This document shows positions 39,161 through 47,911 of a DNA stretch of 64,000 nt, piece after piece. This DNA comes from Corynebacterium afermentans subsp. afermentans (GTDB taxonomy: Bacteria > Actinomycetota > Actinomycetes > Mycobacteriales > Mycobacteriaceae). The notes below the pieces were generated by a model that was not told where the DNA came from, ran no database searches, and saw only the letters and a list, made by a program, of their open reading frames with translations. The first letter of the stretch is position 1; each line of letters begins with the position of its first letter. The stretch lies in assembly GCF_030408355.1 (NCBI RefSeq), contig NZ_CP046606.1, forward strand, positions 434,001-498,000, written 5' to 3'. Position numbers and translations under genes: made by a program.

Positions 39161-40185
39161 CGGGTGATCTCCTCAATCTCGGTGCTTTGCTGCAGCGTGG
39201 ACAAAAACTCGTTGATGGCGGCATCGTCGCCGTTAAGGCGCACGGTCATCTTGCCGAAGGAGCGCTCCTGCAGGGTGGTGATGCCGGCGTGCACCGGCTC
39301 CACCGACACACCGCGCCCGCGGGCGGCCTCGGCAGCGCCGAAGAACCCGGAATCCTCGGTGAGGTCCACGGTGAACAGGCGGCCCGGTTTGGCCAAAAGC
39401 TCGCGCGCCTCCACCTCGTCGGGGCGGTTGCGCAGGCTGGTGGCGGCGAAGCGCTGGGCCACGGAGGTTTGCGGGTTGGCGAACACGTCGTAGACGCTGC
39501 CGTACTCCACCACCTTGCCGTCTTCCATGACGGCAACCTTGTCGGCGATGGCGCGGATGACGTCCATCTCGTGGGTGATCACCACGATGGTGATGCCGAG
39601 CTCCTCGTTGACGCGGCGCAGCACGCCGAGGACCTCTTGGGTGGTTTCGGGGTCGAGGGCGGACGTGGCTTCGTCGGCAAGCAAAAGCGACGGGTTGGTC
39701 GCCAGCGCACGGGCGATGCCCACGCGCTGCTTCTGACCGCCGGAGAGCTGCTCCGGGTAGTTCTCGCCGCGCTCGGACAGGCCGACGAAGTCGAGCAGCT
39801 CCGCCACGCGGCGCTTGCGCTCCTTTTTGTCCACACCGGCCAGCTTCAGCGGGTACTCGATGTTGCCGGCGGCGGTGCGGGAGGAAAAGAGGTTGAACTG
39901 CTGGAAGATCATGCCGACGTTGCGGCGGATGTCGCGCAGTTTGCGCTCGGGCATGCCGACGACGTCGGTGCCGTCGAGAAGCAATTGCCCCGAGGTGGGC
40001 ATGTCCAGGCCGTTAATGAGGCGGACAAGCGTGGACTTGCCGGCACCCGAATAGCCGATCACGCCGAGAATCTCGCCCGGCTCGACGGTCAGGGTGACGT
40101 CGTCGACGGCGTTGACCTCGCGGTCTTTGGTTTTGAAGACCTTGGATACGTTCCGGAACTCAATCCGGGTGCCGGTGTGTGTCAT
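39157..40185 (-). CDS. metN: Methionine ABC transporter ATPase MetN
   Basis: A 342-residue ATPase with Walker A GYSGAGKST, signature LSGGQKQRVGIARAL and Walker B LLLADEATSALDP. A C-terminal NIL/ACT-type domain (residues ~265-342) in this family binds methionine and inhibits transport when cytosolic methionine is high. It starts directly at the metQ stop. Confidence 0.95.
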   Translation of the reverse strand: MTHTGTRIEFRNVSKVFKTKDREVNAVDDVTLTVEPGEILGVIGYSGAGKSTLVRLINGLDMPTSGQLLLDGTDVVGMPERKLRDIRRNVGMIFQQFNLFSSRTAAGNIEYPLKLAGVDKKERKRRVAELLDFVGLSERGENYPEQLSGGQKQRVGIARALATNPSLLLADEATSALDPETTQEVLGVLRRVNEELGITIVVITHEMDVIRAIADKVAVMEDGKVVEYGSVYDVFANPQTSVAQRFAATSLRNRPDEVEARELLAKPGRLFTVDLTEDSGFFGAAEAARGRGVSVEPVHAGITTLQERSFGKMTVRLNGDDAAINEFLSTLQQSTEIEEITR

Positions 40186-41076
40186 CTACTTGTACTCCTC
40201 CACGAGTCGGTCGAGGACCTCGTTGAGCTCATCCTTGGAGCGCTGGACCTGCACGGCGGTGCCGTTGGAGTCCTCGTTGAGCGCCGCGGTGACTTCCTCG
40301 GACTGCCAGACGTCCACGATCTTTTCGTAGGTCTCGTTGTCCAGGTCGTCGCCGGAGACGGTGAAGACGTTGATGTACGGCTCCGCCAGCTCCGAATTCG
40401 GATCGTCCGCGGCCACCGAGGAGGCCGGGTCGATGCCGGCGCGCGCCAGCCAGTTGTTGTTGATCACGGCCGGGCGGCCCTCGTTGTAGGCGTTCGGCGT
40501 CTGGGAAGCGTCCACGGCGACGACCTTGACCTTGGAGGCGTCCTTGTCAATGTCAGCCGGCGTCGGGGTCAGCTTCGGCGCGCCGTCACGCAGGGTGACC
40601 AGGCCCGCCTGAACCAGCACGTTGATGGCGCGGCCCTGGTTGGACGGGTCGTTCGGGATGGCGATCTCGGTGCCCTCGATGCCGTCGAGAGAGTCGTGGT
40701 CCTTCCAGTACAGGCCCAGGATGTTGATCTCGCCCGAGCCGATGATGCGCAGGTCCTCGCCGGCGGTGGCGTTGTACTGGGCCTGGTAGTTGATGGTCTG
40801 GAACTTCGAGATCTCAATCTGCCCCTCGACCTGCGCCGGGTTGACCTGCGGGTACTCGGTGAACCGCATGATGTCCAGGTCGATGCCGGCCTTCTGCGCC
40901 TCGTCGGCGAAGACGCTCCATGCCTTCTGGTCGGCGTCGGTGGTGCCGATTTTCACGGTGACCTTGTCGCCGTCGCCATTGCCTGCCGACGACTCCGTCT
41001 CCGACGAGCAGGCCACCAGCCCGGTGGCCGCGATGAGCGATGCCGCTGCTGCGGCGATAACGCGGTTGGTGCGCAT
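40186..41076 (-). CDS. metQ: MetQ-type methionine-binding lipoprotein, second copy
   Basis: 296 residues. The signal peptide IAAAAASLIAATGLVACSS places the lipid-modified Cys at residue 23. The NlpA/MetQ fold shows TVKIGTTDADQKAW, FQTINYQAQYNA and AIPNDPSNQGRAINVL. It is 43 bp after the first metQ copy and directly abuts metN. The two copies share much sequence but differ in the ligand-region segment after EDLRIIGSGEI, so ligand preference may differ. Confidence 0.92.
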   Translation of the reverse strand: MRTNRVIAAAAASLIAATGLVACSSETESSAGNGDGDKVTVKIGTTDADQKAWSVFADEAQKAGIDLDIMRFTEYPQVNPAQVEGQIEISKFQTINYQAQYNATAGEDLRIIGSGEINILGLYWKDHDSLDGIEGTEIAIPNDPSNQGRAINVLVQAGLVTLRDGAPKLTPTPADIDKDASKVKVVAVDASQTPNAYNEGRPAVINNNWLARAGIDPASSVAADDPNSELAEPYINVFTVSGDDLDNETYEKIVDVWQSEEVTAALNEDSNGTAVQVQRSKDELNEVLDRLVEEYK

Positions 41077-41119
41077 AAAGCGTGCTCCTTTTGCTTAGTT
41101 GAGTGTTTGTGGAGACTTA

Positions 41120-42010
41120 CTAGTTCTGGAGGCGGTCCAGAATCTCATTGAGCTCAGCCTGATCGCGGTAGACCGGCACGGAGGTGCCCTTGGAGTCCTT
41201 GGCCGCGGCCTCGGCGACCTCCGGGGTCTGCCACAGCTCAACCAGTTTGTTCAGAGTCTCGTCGTCGATGTCATCTGCCTGGGCGGCGAAGACGTTGATG
41301 TACGGCTCGGCCTCCTTGGACTCCGGGTCGTCCTGGAAGATGGCCAGGCCCGGCTCGATGCCGGCGCGGTCCAGCCAGGTGTTGTTGATGATGGCCGGTT
41401 TGCCCTCGTTGTAGGCGGACGGGGTCTGGGATGCGTCCACCGGGGTGACGGTGACCTTGGAGGCGTCCTTGTCGATGTCGGCCGGGGTCGGGGCGAGCTC
41501 GTCTGCGACGCTGTCGCTCAGGGTGAGCAGGCCAGCCTGGACCAGCACGTTGATGGCGCGGCCCTGGTTGGACGGGTCGTTCGGGATGGCGACGGACTCG
41601 CCGTCGATGCCGTCGATGGAGTCGTGGTCCTTCCAGAACAGCGCCAGCGGCACGATCTCGGTGGAGCCGACGACGCGCAGGTCGTTGCTGGATGCCTTGT
41701 TGTACTCGGCGAGGTACTTGATGTGCTGGAACTTGTTCACGTCCAGCTCGCCCTGCGCGAGTGCCTCGTTGACCGGGGAGTAGTCGGAGAAGGAGACGAT
41801 GTCCAGGGTGATGCCGTTGTCGGCGGCCAGGTCCTGGAACACGCGCCATGCTTCCTGGTCGGCTTCGGTGGTGCCGATCTTGACGGTGGTGTTGTCACCG
41901 TCGGCTGCGGTGGTGTCGGCGGTGTTGTCGGACTCGTTGGAGCAGGCGACCAAGCCGGTGGTGGCCAGGGCAGCCGCGGCAACGGTTGCGAGGGTGCGCT
42001 TGATACGCAT
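41120..42010 (-). CDS. metQ: MetQ-type methionine-binding lipoprotein, first copy
   Basis: 296 residues, first gene of the metQ-metQ-metN-metI operon. The lipoprotein signal ends TTGLVACSNES (Cys about residue 23). Family blocks are TVKIGTTEADQEAW, KFQHIKYLAEYNKA and AIPNDPSNQGRAINVL. A McbR-like site lies about 55 bp upstream, consistent with sulfur control of methionine import. It is a tandem paralogue of the next gene. Confidence 0.92.
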   Translation of the reverse strand: MRIKRTLATVAAAALATTGLVACSNESDNTADTTAADGDNTTVKIGTTEADQEAWRVFQDLAADNGITLDIVSFSDYSPVNEALAQGELDVNKFQHIKYLAEYNKASSNDLRVVGSTEIVPLALFWKDHDSIDGIDGESVAIPNDPSNQGRAINVLVQAGLLTLSDSVADELAPTPADIDKDASKVTVTPVDASQTPSAYNEGKPAIINNTWLDRAGIEPGLAIFQDDPESKEAEPYINVFAAQADDIDDETLNKLVELWQTPEVAEAAAKDSKGTSVPVYRDQAELNEILDRLQN

Positions 42011-42061
42011 TGGGGTCTCCTTGGGTTGGGAATCTATGACGGGTCAGAATCTAGCACCCTA

Positions 42062-42077
42062 TGTACCGCTTAGTCTA
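42062..42077. promoter_or_regulatory. Probable McbR operator of the metQ operon
   Basis: TGTAC-CGCTTA-GTCTA keeps the full right half-site and three of five left positions of TAGAC-N6-GTCTA. It lies 52 bp upstream of the first metQ. Confidence 0.5.
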
Positions 42078-42152
42078 TTTTTGGTCGAATTACTTAACCG
42101 AGCTGTCTGTCGGGGTGTGAGGCCGGTGGATCAAACGAACTAGTACACAGTT

Positions 42153-42168
42153 TCGAACAGTGGTAGTG
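42153..42168. promoter_or_regulatory. Degenerate LexA site before dnaE2
   Basis: TCGAACA begins a perfect left half of the LexA consensus; the right half (GGTAGTG) is degenerate. It ends 9 bp before the dnaE2 ATG. Weak by itself, but SOS control of dnaE2 is general in actinobacteria. Confidence 0.4.
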
Positions 42169-42177
42169 TCCCTTGCT

Positions 42178-45100
42178 ATGAGGTTCAACGGGGGAGCGCC
42201 GCTGTCGTGGTCGAGGCTCGAGCGCATCCTCTCCGGCCGCCCCGGCCCGGAGCCGGTGCCGGTTGGCCACACCGGCGCGCCCGCAGGCGCTGCGTACGGC
42301 AAAGCGCAGCCTGCGCCCCCGCCGCGGGAGCGATGCCTATCGACGACACCGTTCGCCGAGCTGCACACCGTGAGCTCCTACAGCTTCCTCGGCGGGGCGA
42401 GCGAGCCGGAGGATGTGGTTGCCAGGGCCGTTGAGCTGGGGCTGAGTGCGGTGGGGCTGTTGGACCGGGACGGGTTTTACGGCGCGGTGAAGTTCGCGGA
42501 GGCGGCCGCTGAGGCCGGTCTGGATACCGTATTCGGGGCGGAGCTGACACTCGGCGACCGGGTCCTGCCCGTGCTCGCCCGCGGGCCGGAAGGCTACAAG
42601 CGCCTGTCGCACCTGATGGCGGATGCGCACATGGCCACCCGCGAGAAAGACAAGGTGGCCTACCCGCCGCTGGAGCTCATCGGCGACCAGCTCGGCGGCA
42701 CCTGCGTCGTGCTCGCCGGCTGGCGGTGGACGGAGGAAATCGACCACCTGGTCGACGTGTTCGGCGCAGACAATGTCGTGCTGGAGTACGAGGTGTCCAT
42801 GACACCCGAGGACGCGGACCGCCACGCGGCGCTGGATGAACACGCGGGCAAACTCCCCGCCATCGTCACGGCGCTGCCCGCCGCGGCCACACGCGACCAT
42901 GCCAGGCTGGCGCAGGCGAAGCGGGCGCTGGCCAGGCGCGAATCGCTCGCGCAGGCGCACGGGGACCTGCACCCGATGGGGGCGAACTGGCTGCGCTCCG
43001 GCGACCAGCTCCAACGCATGTACCCAGGCTGCGAGTCGAAATTGGCTTTCAGCGTTGAGCTGGCGAAACGCTGCGCGTTCACGCTCGACTTGGTCGCGCC
43101 GGAGCTGCCGCGCTACCCCACGCCGGACGGCCGCAGCGAGATGGACCACCTGCGAAATCTCACGCTGGCGAGTGCGCAGTTTCGCTATGCGGCGCGCTCG
43201 CCGGAGGTGCGTCGAAAAGCGATGGCCCAAATCCGCTACGAGCTGGAGGTGATCGAGGAGCTGAATTTTCCCGGCTACTTCCTCATCGTCTACAACCTGG
43301 TGGATTTCTGCGCGAGGCAGAACATCATGTGCCAGGGACGGGGCAGTGCGGCGAACTCGGCGGTGTGTTTCGCTCTGGGCATCACCAATGTGGAGCCGAT
43401 CGAGGCGGGGCTGCTGTTCGAGCGTTTCTTATCCCCGGACCGCGACGGCCCGCCCGACATCGACTTAGACATCGAGTCGGGCCGGCGCGAAGAGGTGATC
43501 CAGTACGTCTACGACACCTACGGGCGCGACAACGCGGCGCAGGTGGCCAACGTGATCACGTACCGGACCAAGGGTGCGGTGCGCGACGCCGCTCGCGCTT
43601 TGGGGTTCGCGCAGGGCGCGGCTGATAGTTGGGCGAAGGGGATGGCGGAGGTTCCGGAGGGCGTCGAGAAGCTTGCGGCGCAATTCAAAGGGCAGCCGCG
43701 CCACCTGGGCATCCACTCCGGCGGCATGGTGATTTGCGACCGCCCCATTGCGGACGTGGTGCCCGTGGAGTGGGCGCGCATGGAAAACCGCTCGGTGGTG
43801 CAGTGGGACAAGGACGACTGCGCCTCTGCCGGCCTGGTCAAGTTCGACCTGCTCGGCCTGGGCATGCTGGAAGCGCTGCACCACATGGTGGACCTGGTGG
43901 AGGAAACCACGGGCCGCACGGTCAACCTGTGGGAGCTTCCGCTTGACGACGCCTCCGTGTACGACATGCTCTGCCGCGCCGATTCCGTCGGCGTGTTCCA
44001 GGTGGAATCGCGCGCGCAGATGGGCACCCTGCCCCGGCTGAAGCCGCGGCAGTTTTTCGACCTGGTGGTGGAGGTGGCCCTGATTCGTCCGGGCCCGATC
44101 CAGGGTGGGTCGGTGCACCCCTATTTAAGAAGGCGCGACGGGCTGGAGCCGGTGACCTACGACCACCCGGTGCTCGAGCGCGCCCTGGGCAAGACGCTGG
44201 GCATCCCGCTGTTCCAGGAGCAGCTCATGCAGATCTGCGTGGATGCGGCCGGCTTTTCGGGCCGAGAAGCCGATGCGCTGCGACGCGCCATGGGCTCGAA
44301 ACGATCCCCGGCTCGCATGGCGGCGTTGAAGTCGCGGTTTTTCGAAGGGTGCTGGCGCACCAACGAGATTGGTTCGGACGTGGCCGAGGGGCTCTGGCAG
44401 AAGATCGTCGCCTTTGCCGCCTACGGGTTCCCGGAGTCGCACTCGCAGTCGTTCGCCTCGCTGGTGTACTTCTCCGCCTGGTTTAAGCGCCACTACCCGG
44501 CGCAGTTCTGCGTGGGGCTGCTGCGCGCGCAGCCGATGGGGTTTTACTCCCCGCAGTCGCTGATCCAGGACGCGCGCCGGCACGGGGTGGAAGTGCTGCC
44601 GGTGTGTGTGAACAACTCGGGGTGCGAGGCGCTGTGCGTGGACTCTTCGACGATCCGGGTGGGGCTGAACCTGGTGCGGGGGCTGGGTGCGGACGCGGCT
44701 TTGCGGATTGAACGGGCCGCGCCTTTCGACGGCATCGCGGACCTGGCGCGCCGGGCCGACCTGTCCGTGGAGCACGTCGAGGCGCTGGCCCGGGCGGGGG
44801 CGCTGGACTGCTTCGGGGTCACGCGCAGGCAGGCGCTGTGGCAGGCGGGCGTGGCGGCCACGGAGCGCGAGGGCATGTTGCCCGGGTTGTCGTCGGTGGT
44901 GGCGCCGTCGCTTCCCGGCATGAACCCGTTTGAGCTGATGGCCGCCGACGTGGTGGCCACCGGTGTCACCCCCGGGCTGATGCCGGTGGAGATGGTGCGT
45001 TCGGCGTTGTCGGCGCAGGGTGTGGTGCCGGCTGCTGAGCTGTTGCACGGGGTGGAGGACGGCACCCGCGTGCGCGTGGCCGGCGTGATCACGCACCGCC

Positions 45101-45342
45101 AGCACCCGGCCACCGCGGGCGGGGTGACTTTTTTGGGCATGGAGGACGAGACCGGGCTGATCAACGTGGTCATCTCCGTCGGGCTGTGGAACAAGCAGCG
45201 GGTCCTGGCGCGCACCGCCAAAGCACTGGTCGTGCGCGGGATCGTGCAAAACGCCTCCGGGGCGGTGTCCGTGGTGGCGGACCGGCTCGAGCCGCTGGCG
45301 ATGGGGGAGCTGCTCTCCCGCGGGTCACGCGACTTCCGGTGA
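42178..45342 (+). CDS. dnaE2: Error-prone DNA polymerase III alpha DnaE2
   Basis: A 1054-residue C-family polymerase for damage-induced translesion synthesis. It has an N-terminal PHP domain (LHTVSSYSFLGGASEPEDVV), the polymerase core with GRGSAANSAVCFALGIT, the catalytic region SPDRDGPPDIDLDIESGRREE, and GVFQVESRAQMGTLPRL. A helix-hairpin-helix and an OB fold (RVRVAGVITHRQHPATAGG) complete it. DnaE2-type length and the absence of the DnaE1 extension support the call. ATG 42178 is chosen. It is not next to imuA'-imuB. Confidence 0.94.
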   Translation: MRFNGGAPLSWSRLERILSGRPGPEPVPVGHTGAPAGAAYGKAQPAPPPRERCLSTTPFAELHTVSSYSFLGGASEPEDVVARAVELGLSAVGLLDRDGFYGAVKFAEAAAEAGLDTVFGAELTLGDRVLPVLARGPEGYKRLSHLMADAHMATREKDKVAYPPLELIGDQLGGTCVVLAGWRWTEEIDHLVDVFGADNVVLEYEVSMTPEDADRHAALDEHAGKLPAIVTALPAAATRDHARLAQAKRALARRESLAQAHGDLHPMGANWLRSGDQLQRMYPGCESKLAFSVELAKRCAFTLDLVAPELPRYPTPDGRSEMDHLRNLTLASAQFRYAARSPEVRRKAMAQIRYELEVIEELNFPGYFLIVYNLVDFCARQNIMCQGRGSAANSAVCFALGITNVEPIEAGLLFERFLSPDRDGPPDIDLDIESGRREEVIQYVYDTYGRDNAAQVANVITYRTKGAVRDAARALGFAQGAADSWAKGMAEVPEGVEKLAAQFKGQPRHLGIHSGGMVICDRPIADVVPVEWARMENRSVVQWDKDDCASAGLVKFDLLGLGMLEALHHMVDLVEETTGRTVNLWELPLDDASVYDMLCRADSVGVFQVESRAQMGTLPRLKPRQFFDLVVEVALIRPGPIQGGSVHPYLRRRDGLEPVTYDHPVLERALGKTLGIPLFQEQLMQICVDAAGFSGREADALRRAMGSKRSPARMAALKSRFFEGCWRTNEIGSDVAEGLWQKIVAFAAYGFPESHSQSFASLVYFSAWFKRHYPAQFCVGLLRAQPMGFYSPQSLIQDARRHGVEVLPVCVNNSGCEALCVDSSTIRVGLNLVRGLGADAALRIERAAPFDGIADLARRADLSVEHVEALARAGALDCFGVTRRQALWQAGVAATEREGMLPGLSSVVAPSLPGMNPFELMAADVVATGVTPGLMPVEMVRSALSAQGVVPAAELLHGVEDGTRVRVAGVITHRQHPATAGGVTFLGMEDETGLINVVISVGLWNKQRVLARTAKALVVRGIVQNASGAVSVVADRLEPLAMGELLSRGSRDFR
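42334..42345 (-). repeat. Dispersed CGTCGATAGGCA motif
   Basis: Exact 12-mer on the minus strand in dnaE2, read on the gene strand as C-L-S-T-T with the rare codon CTA. Confidence 0.8.
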
Positions 45343-45382
45343 TGGGTGCGTGCCAGGGTGGGGTTTGCTGGGTGTTGGCGGT

Positions 45383-45487
45383 GGATGCTTACCCCAGGAT
45401 GCTTACTTCTAAACGCTTACTTCTCGAGATACCCAGGGCAGTTCAGGGCGCCGCACTCGATGGATAAGCATCCTGGGGTAAGCATCC
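45383..45487. repeat. GGATGCTTAC palindromic repeat, locus A
   Basis: Two GGATGCTTAC units (45383, 45397) and AAACGCTTAC (45411) are followed by reverse units at 45464 and 45478. The arms 45383-45405 and 45465-45487 are perfectly complementary over 23 bp around a 59-bp loop. It lies between the dnaE2 stop and the broken NYN gene. A related array is at 54096-54249. The rest of 45343-46016 holds the NYN pseudogene and an AT-rich stretch with no other gene seen. Confidence 0.8.
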
Positions 45488-45506
45488 ACATCGGAATCGC
45501 CTCGTT

Positions 45507-45865
45507 CTACGAGGCCAATCCGTCTTGTCTGACCGATCGGAAATCTTCCTCATCCAAGAAATGGTGGTGGGTAATTTCAACCCTCGGGTCCCTACTCCAA
45601 TCTGCGGCGTACATATCAAAAACTGGGATGCCGTGGGTTGGTGCTGGGGAACAGGTCTGCCACGAAAGACCGACACTTTCGCAAGGGTGGACAACCTGGT
45701 GCGCCGGTTTGCGAGCAACTCTCCGGGCTTAACTGGGTGCACCATGCCTGAATGGGGTGGTGCCGATACCCCTAAGAACTGTCGCCGTGCGAGCCGCCGT
45801 GCATTCTCGTAATCGATGAAGACATGGATTTTCTCGGCGGTTGAAAAGTCGGTGTGTTCCCCCAT
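45507..45865 (-). pseudogene. Frameshifted, truncated NYN-domain (PIN-like nuclease) gene
   Basis: From ATG 45865 (after AGGGGA) the protein reads MGEHTDFSTAEKIHVFIDYE with NYN-type FIDYENARR, then HPVKPGELLANRR and VFRGRPVPQHQPTASQF. After Gln-Phe the family-like continuation (FDMYAADWSRDPRVEITHHH) is in another frame, so a base is missing in the A5 run at 45618-45622. That frame stops at 45509, well short of a full NYN domain. In the uncorrected frame it runs on into the repeat array. Probably non-functional. Confidence 0.65.
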
Positions 45866-46016
45866 AATAATAGTTCCCCTACCCCGTTTGATTAAAAAAC
45901 CGCCAATCCCCAGAGGGGAAGGCGGGAGTAATGACAATGACTATACCCGGGGCGTTTCAGTTGTCAACTGGTAGAGCGACCCAGCCCCATCGCGCCGGGC
46001 TGGTAGCGTGAGCGCC

Positions 46017-46511
46017 ATGTCAGACGCGCCGCTGCAGCCTTTGCCCACCTCGGTGGAGACCATGCACAAGGTCTCCCCGAAGCTGATGTGGCCGCAGTTG
46101 GTCAGCAACGCCATCTGGGCGCTCATTGTCTGCGGCGGGCTCTACCTCTGCTACCGCGAGTGGGGCTGGGGTTTTCTCATCCCGCTGGGTATTTTCGGCG
46201 TCTTTTTCATCTGGCGGTTCTTCCTCATCCCGTTCCAGGTGCGCAACATGGGCTGGCTGGAAACGGACAATGAGCTGGTGTTGAGCAAGGGCAAGATGTT
46301 TCACACCATCACGGTGATCCCGTACGGTCGCATCCAGTTCGTGGACGTGGAGTCCGGGCCGATTTCCCGCTCCCTCGGCCTGAAGGAGCTGAAGGTGCAC
46401 ACGGCGTCCAGCTCGTCGGATTCGGATCTTCCGGGCCTGCTCGCCGAGGACGCCGACGCGCTGCGCGACCGCCTGGCCGTCAAAGCCCGCGAGCGGATGA
46501 GCGGCCTGTGA
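46017..46511 (+). CDS. Bacterial PH-domain membrane protein (YdbS-like)
   Basis: A 164-residue protein with two adjacent transmembrane helices (NAIWALIVCGGLYLCY and FLIPLGIFGVFFIWRFFLIP), then a PH-like beta domain beginning LETDNELVLSKGKMFHTITVIPYGRIQFVDVESGP. This is the DUF304/YdbS type. ATG 46017 is preferred over GTG 46008. It overlaps the next PH-domain gene by four bases, and the two are paired in many Gram-positive genomes. Membrane-associated role unknown. Confidence 0.85.
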   Translation: MSDAPLQPLPTSVETMHKVSPKLMWPQLVSNAIWALIVCGGLYLCYREWGWGFLIPLGIFGVFFIWRFFLIPFQVRNMGWLETDNELVLSKGKMFHTITVIPYGRIQFVDVESGPISRSLGLKELKVHTASSSSDSDLPGLLAEDADALRDRLAVKARERMSGL

Positions 46512-47911
46512 GTACCGCGAGCAACCAGCGCAACCTCCACACCACCCCCGGCATGGAGGGCTACCGCCGCATCCACCGCCTCACGCCACTCCTTCGCGTC
46601 TGGACGTTCGTGCTGGCACTGGCCACGATTGCGCTGTTCAACTTCACCATGCCCATCTACCACTGGGCGCAGCGCGAAAACGTCGGCGTGCGCGAGATCG
46701 CGTGGGCGGCGGCGGGAGCCGTCGCGGCGCTCGCGGTGATCTTCGCGGTCTCCCAGATTTGGTGGCGCCGCAGCGGCTTCAAAATCGGCGAGGAGGAGGT
46801 GGAGGTGCGCCGCGGCGTGCTCACCAACCAGGTCCGCGCCGCGCGTTTCGACCGCATCCAGGCCGTCGACGTCATTGAATCTTTCGCGCCGCGGCTTTTC
46901 GGCCTCGCGTCGGTGCGCATCGAGGCCGCCGGCAACGCGCAATCCGCCATTGACATCACCTACCTGCCGCGTGATGAAGCGGAGGAGGTGCGCGCGCAAC
47001 TGCTGCGCCGCATTGGGGGACCGCAGAAGCAGTTGCCTATCGACGCCTCCGGCCCGAACCTCGTTCCCCCAATCCCCATCCGCAGGTCGCTCATCGGCAC
47101 CGCGTTCCAGATGTCCACGCTGTTCACAATCGCGTGGGCGTTCGTGCCGATTTGGACGGACCTGACCGCCGCGGCGATCATCCCGGTGCTGGTGGGTTTC
47201 TTGCCAAGGATCTGGCGCACCATCGACCAGTCCTGGCGGTTCACCTGCACCAAAGAAGGGGAGATGTTCCACCTCACCTACGGGCTGGCCAACCGCCGCC
47301 GCCAGGCGGTGCCGCGCTCCCGCATTCACGCGGTGCAGCTGCGCCAGCCGATGTTCTGGCGCATGTTCGGCTGGTGGACAGTCTCCGTGGTGGTAGCCGG
47401 CTACGGCTCGGAGCGCAACAAGCAGACCGGCACCTCGAAGCTTCTGCCGGTGGGCACGTGGGAGCAGGCGAAGGCGATGGTGGACGCCATCGGGCCGATG
47501 ACCGGCGGCGAGCTGACGGACCTATCCGCAGCCGATTACCGCTCGCCGCGCAGCGCACGGTGGGTCTCGCCGATCGATTGGAAACGCCAGACCGTCACCA
47601 TCCGCGACGGCGCCGTCGCCACGACCGCAGGCCGGCTGGGGCGCTGGTACCAGATGGTGGAAACGCCCCACATCCAGGAGCTGGCGTTCGAGCAGGGCCC
47701 GCTGCAGCGCGCCCTCGGCCTGGCCAACGTGGACCTGGACATGGTGCCCGGCCCGTTCAGTGTCTCCTTGCGCGATGTGGGGGAGGCGCAGGCACGTGAA
47801 ATCGTCGATAAGCTGCGGGCCCGCAAGCTCCCACCGATGCAGGTGACGGACCCCTTGTCAGATACCGCCGACGAAGCCGAGCTGGCGCCACGCCTCGTAG
47901 ACGGCGACTGA
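46508..47911 (+). CDS. Bacterial PH-domain membrane protein (YdbT-like)
   Basis: A 467-residue protein with two or three PH-like repeats: EEVEVRRGVLTNQVRAARFDRIQAVDV (residues ~95-160), FHLTYGLANRRRQAVPRSRIHAVQL (~255-330) and a third near VTIRDGAVATTAGRLGRW. Hydrophobic helix pairs lie between them. GTG start overlaps the previous gene. The 3' end overlaps the convergent trmL by 54 bases. A CGTCGATAGGCA 12-mer is at 47034. Confidence 0.87.
   Translation: MSTASNQRNLHTTPGMEGYRRIHRLTPLLRVWTFVLALATIALFNFTMPIYHWAQRENVGVREIAWAAAGAVAALAVIFAVSQIWWRRSGFKIGEEEVEVRRGVLTNQVRAARFDRIQAVDVIESFAPRLFGLASVRIEAAGNAQSAIDITYLPRDEAEEVRAQLLRRIGGPQKQLPIDASGPNLVPPIPIRRSLIGTAFQMSTLFTIAWAFVPIWTDLTAAAIIPVLVGFLPRIWRTIDQSWRFTCTKEGEMFHLTYGLANRRRQAVPRSRIHAVQLRQPMFWRMFGWWTVSVVVAGYGSERNKQTGTSKLLPVGTWEQAKAMVDAIGPMTGGELTDLSAADYRSPRSARWVSPIDWKRQTVTIRDGAVATTAGRLGRWYQMVETPHIQELAFEQGPLQRALGLANVDLDMVPGPFSVSLRDVGEAQAREIVDKLRARKLPPMQVTDPLSDTADEAELAPRLVDGD
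47034..47045 (-). repeat. Dispersed CGTCGATAGGCA motif
   Basis: Exact 12-mer on the minus strand within the PH-domain gene, flanked by GCCTCCGG; read as L-P-I-D-A-S. Confidence 0.8.

Noticed and set aside
39064..41151. 695-codon plus-strand frame opposite metN and metQ
   Set aside because: It arises from GC-rich third positions of the opposite met genes and has no recognisable domain.
45346..45812. Plus-strand frames of 93-128 codons between dnaE2 and the PH-domain genes
   Set aside because: They cross the palindromic repeat and the antisense of the NYN remnant and lack ribosome sites or family features.
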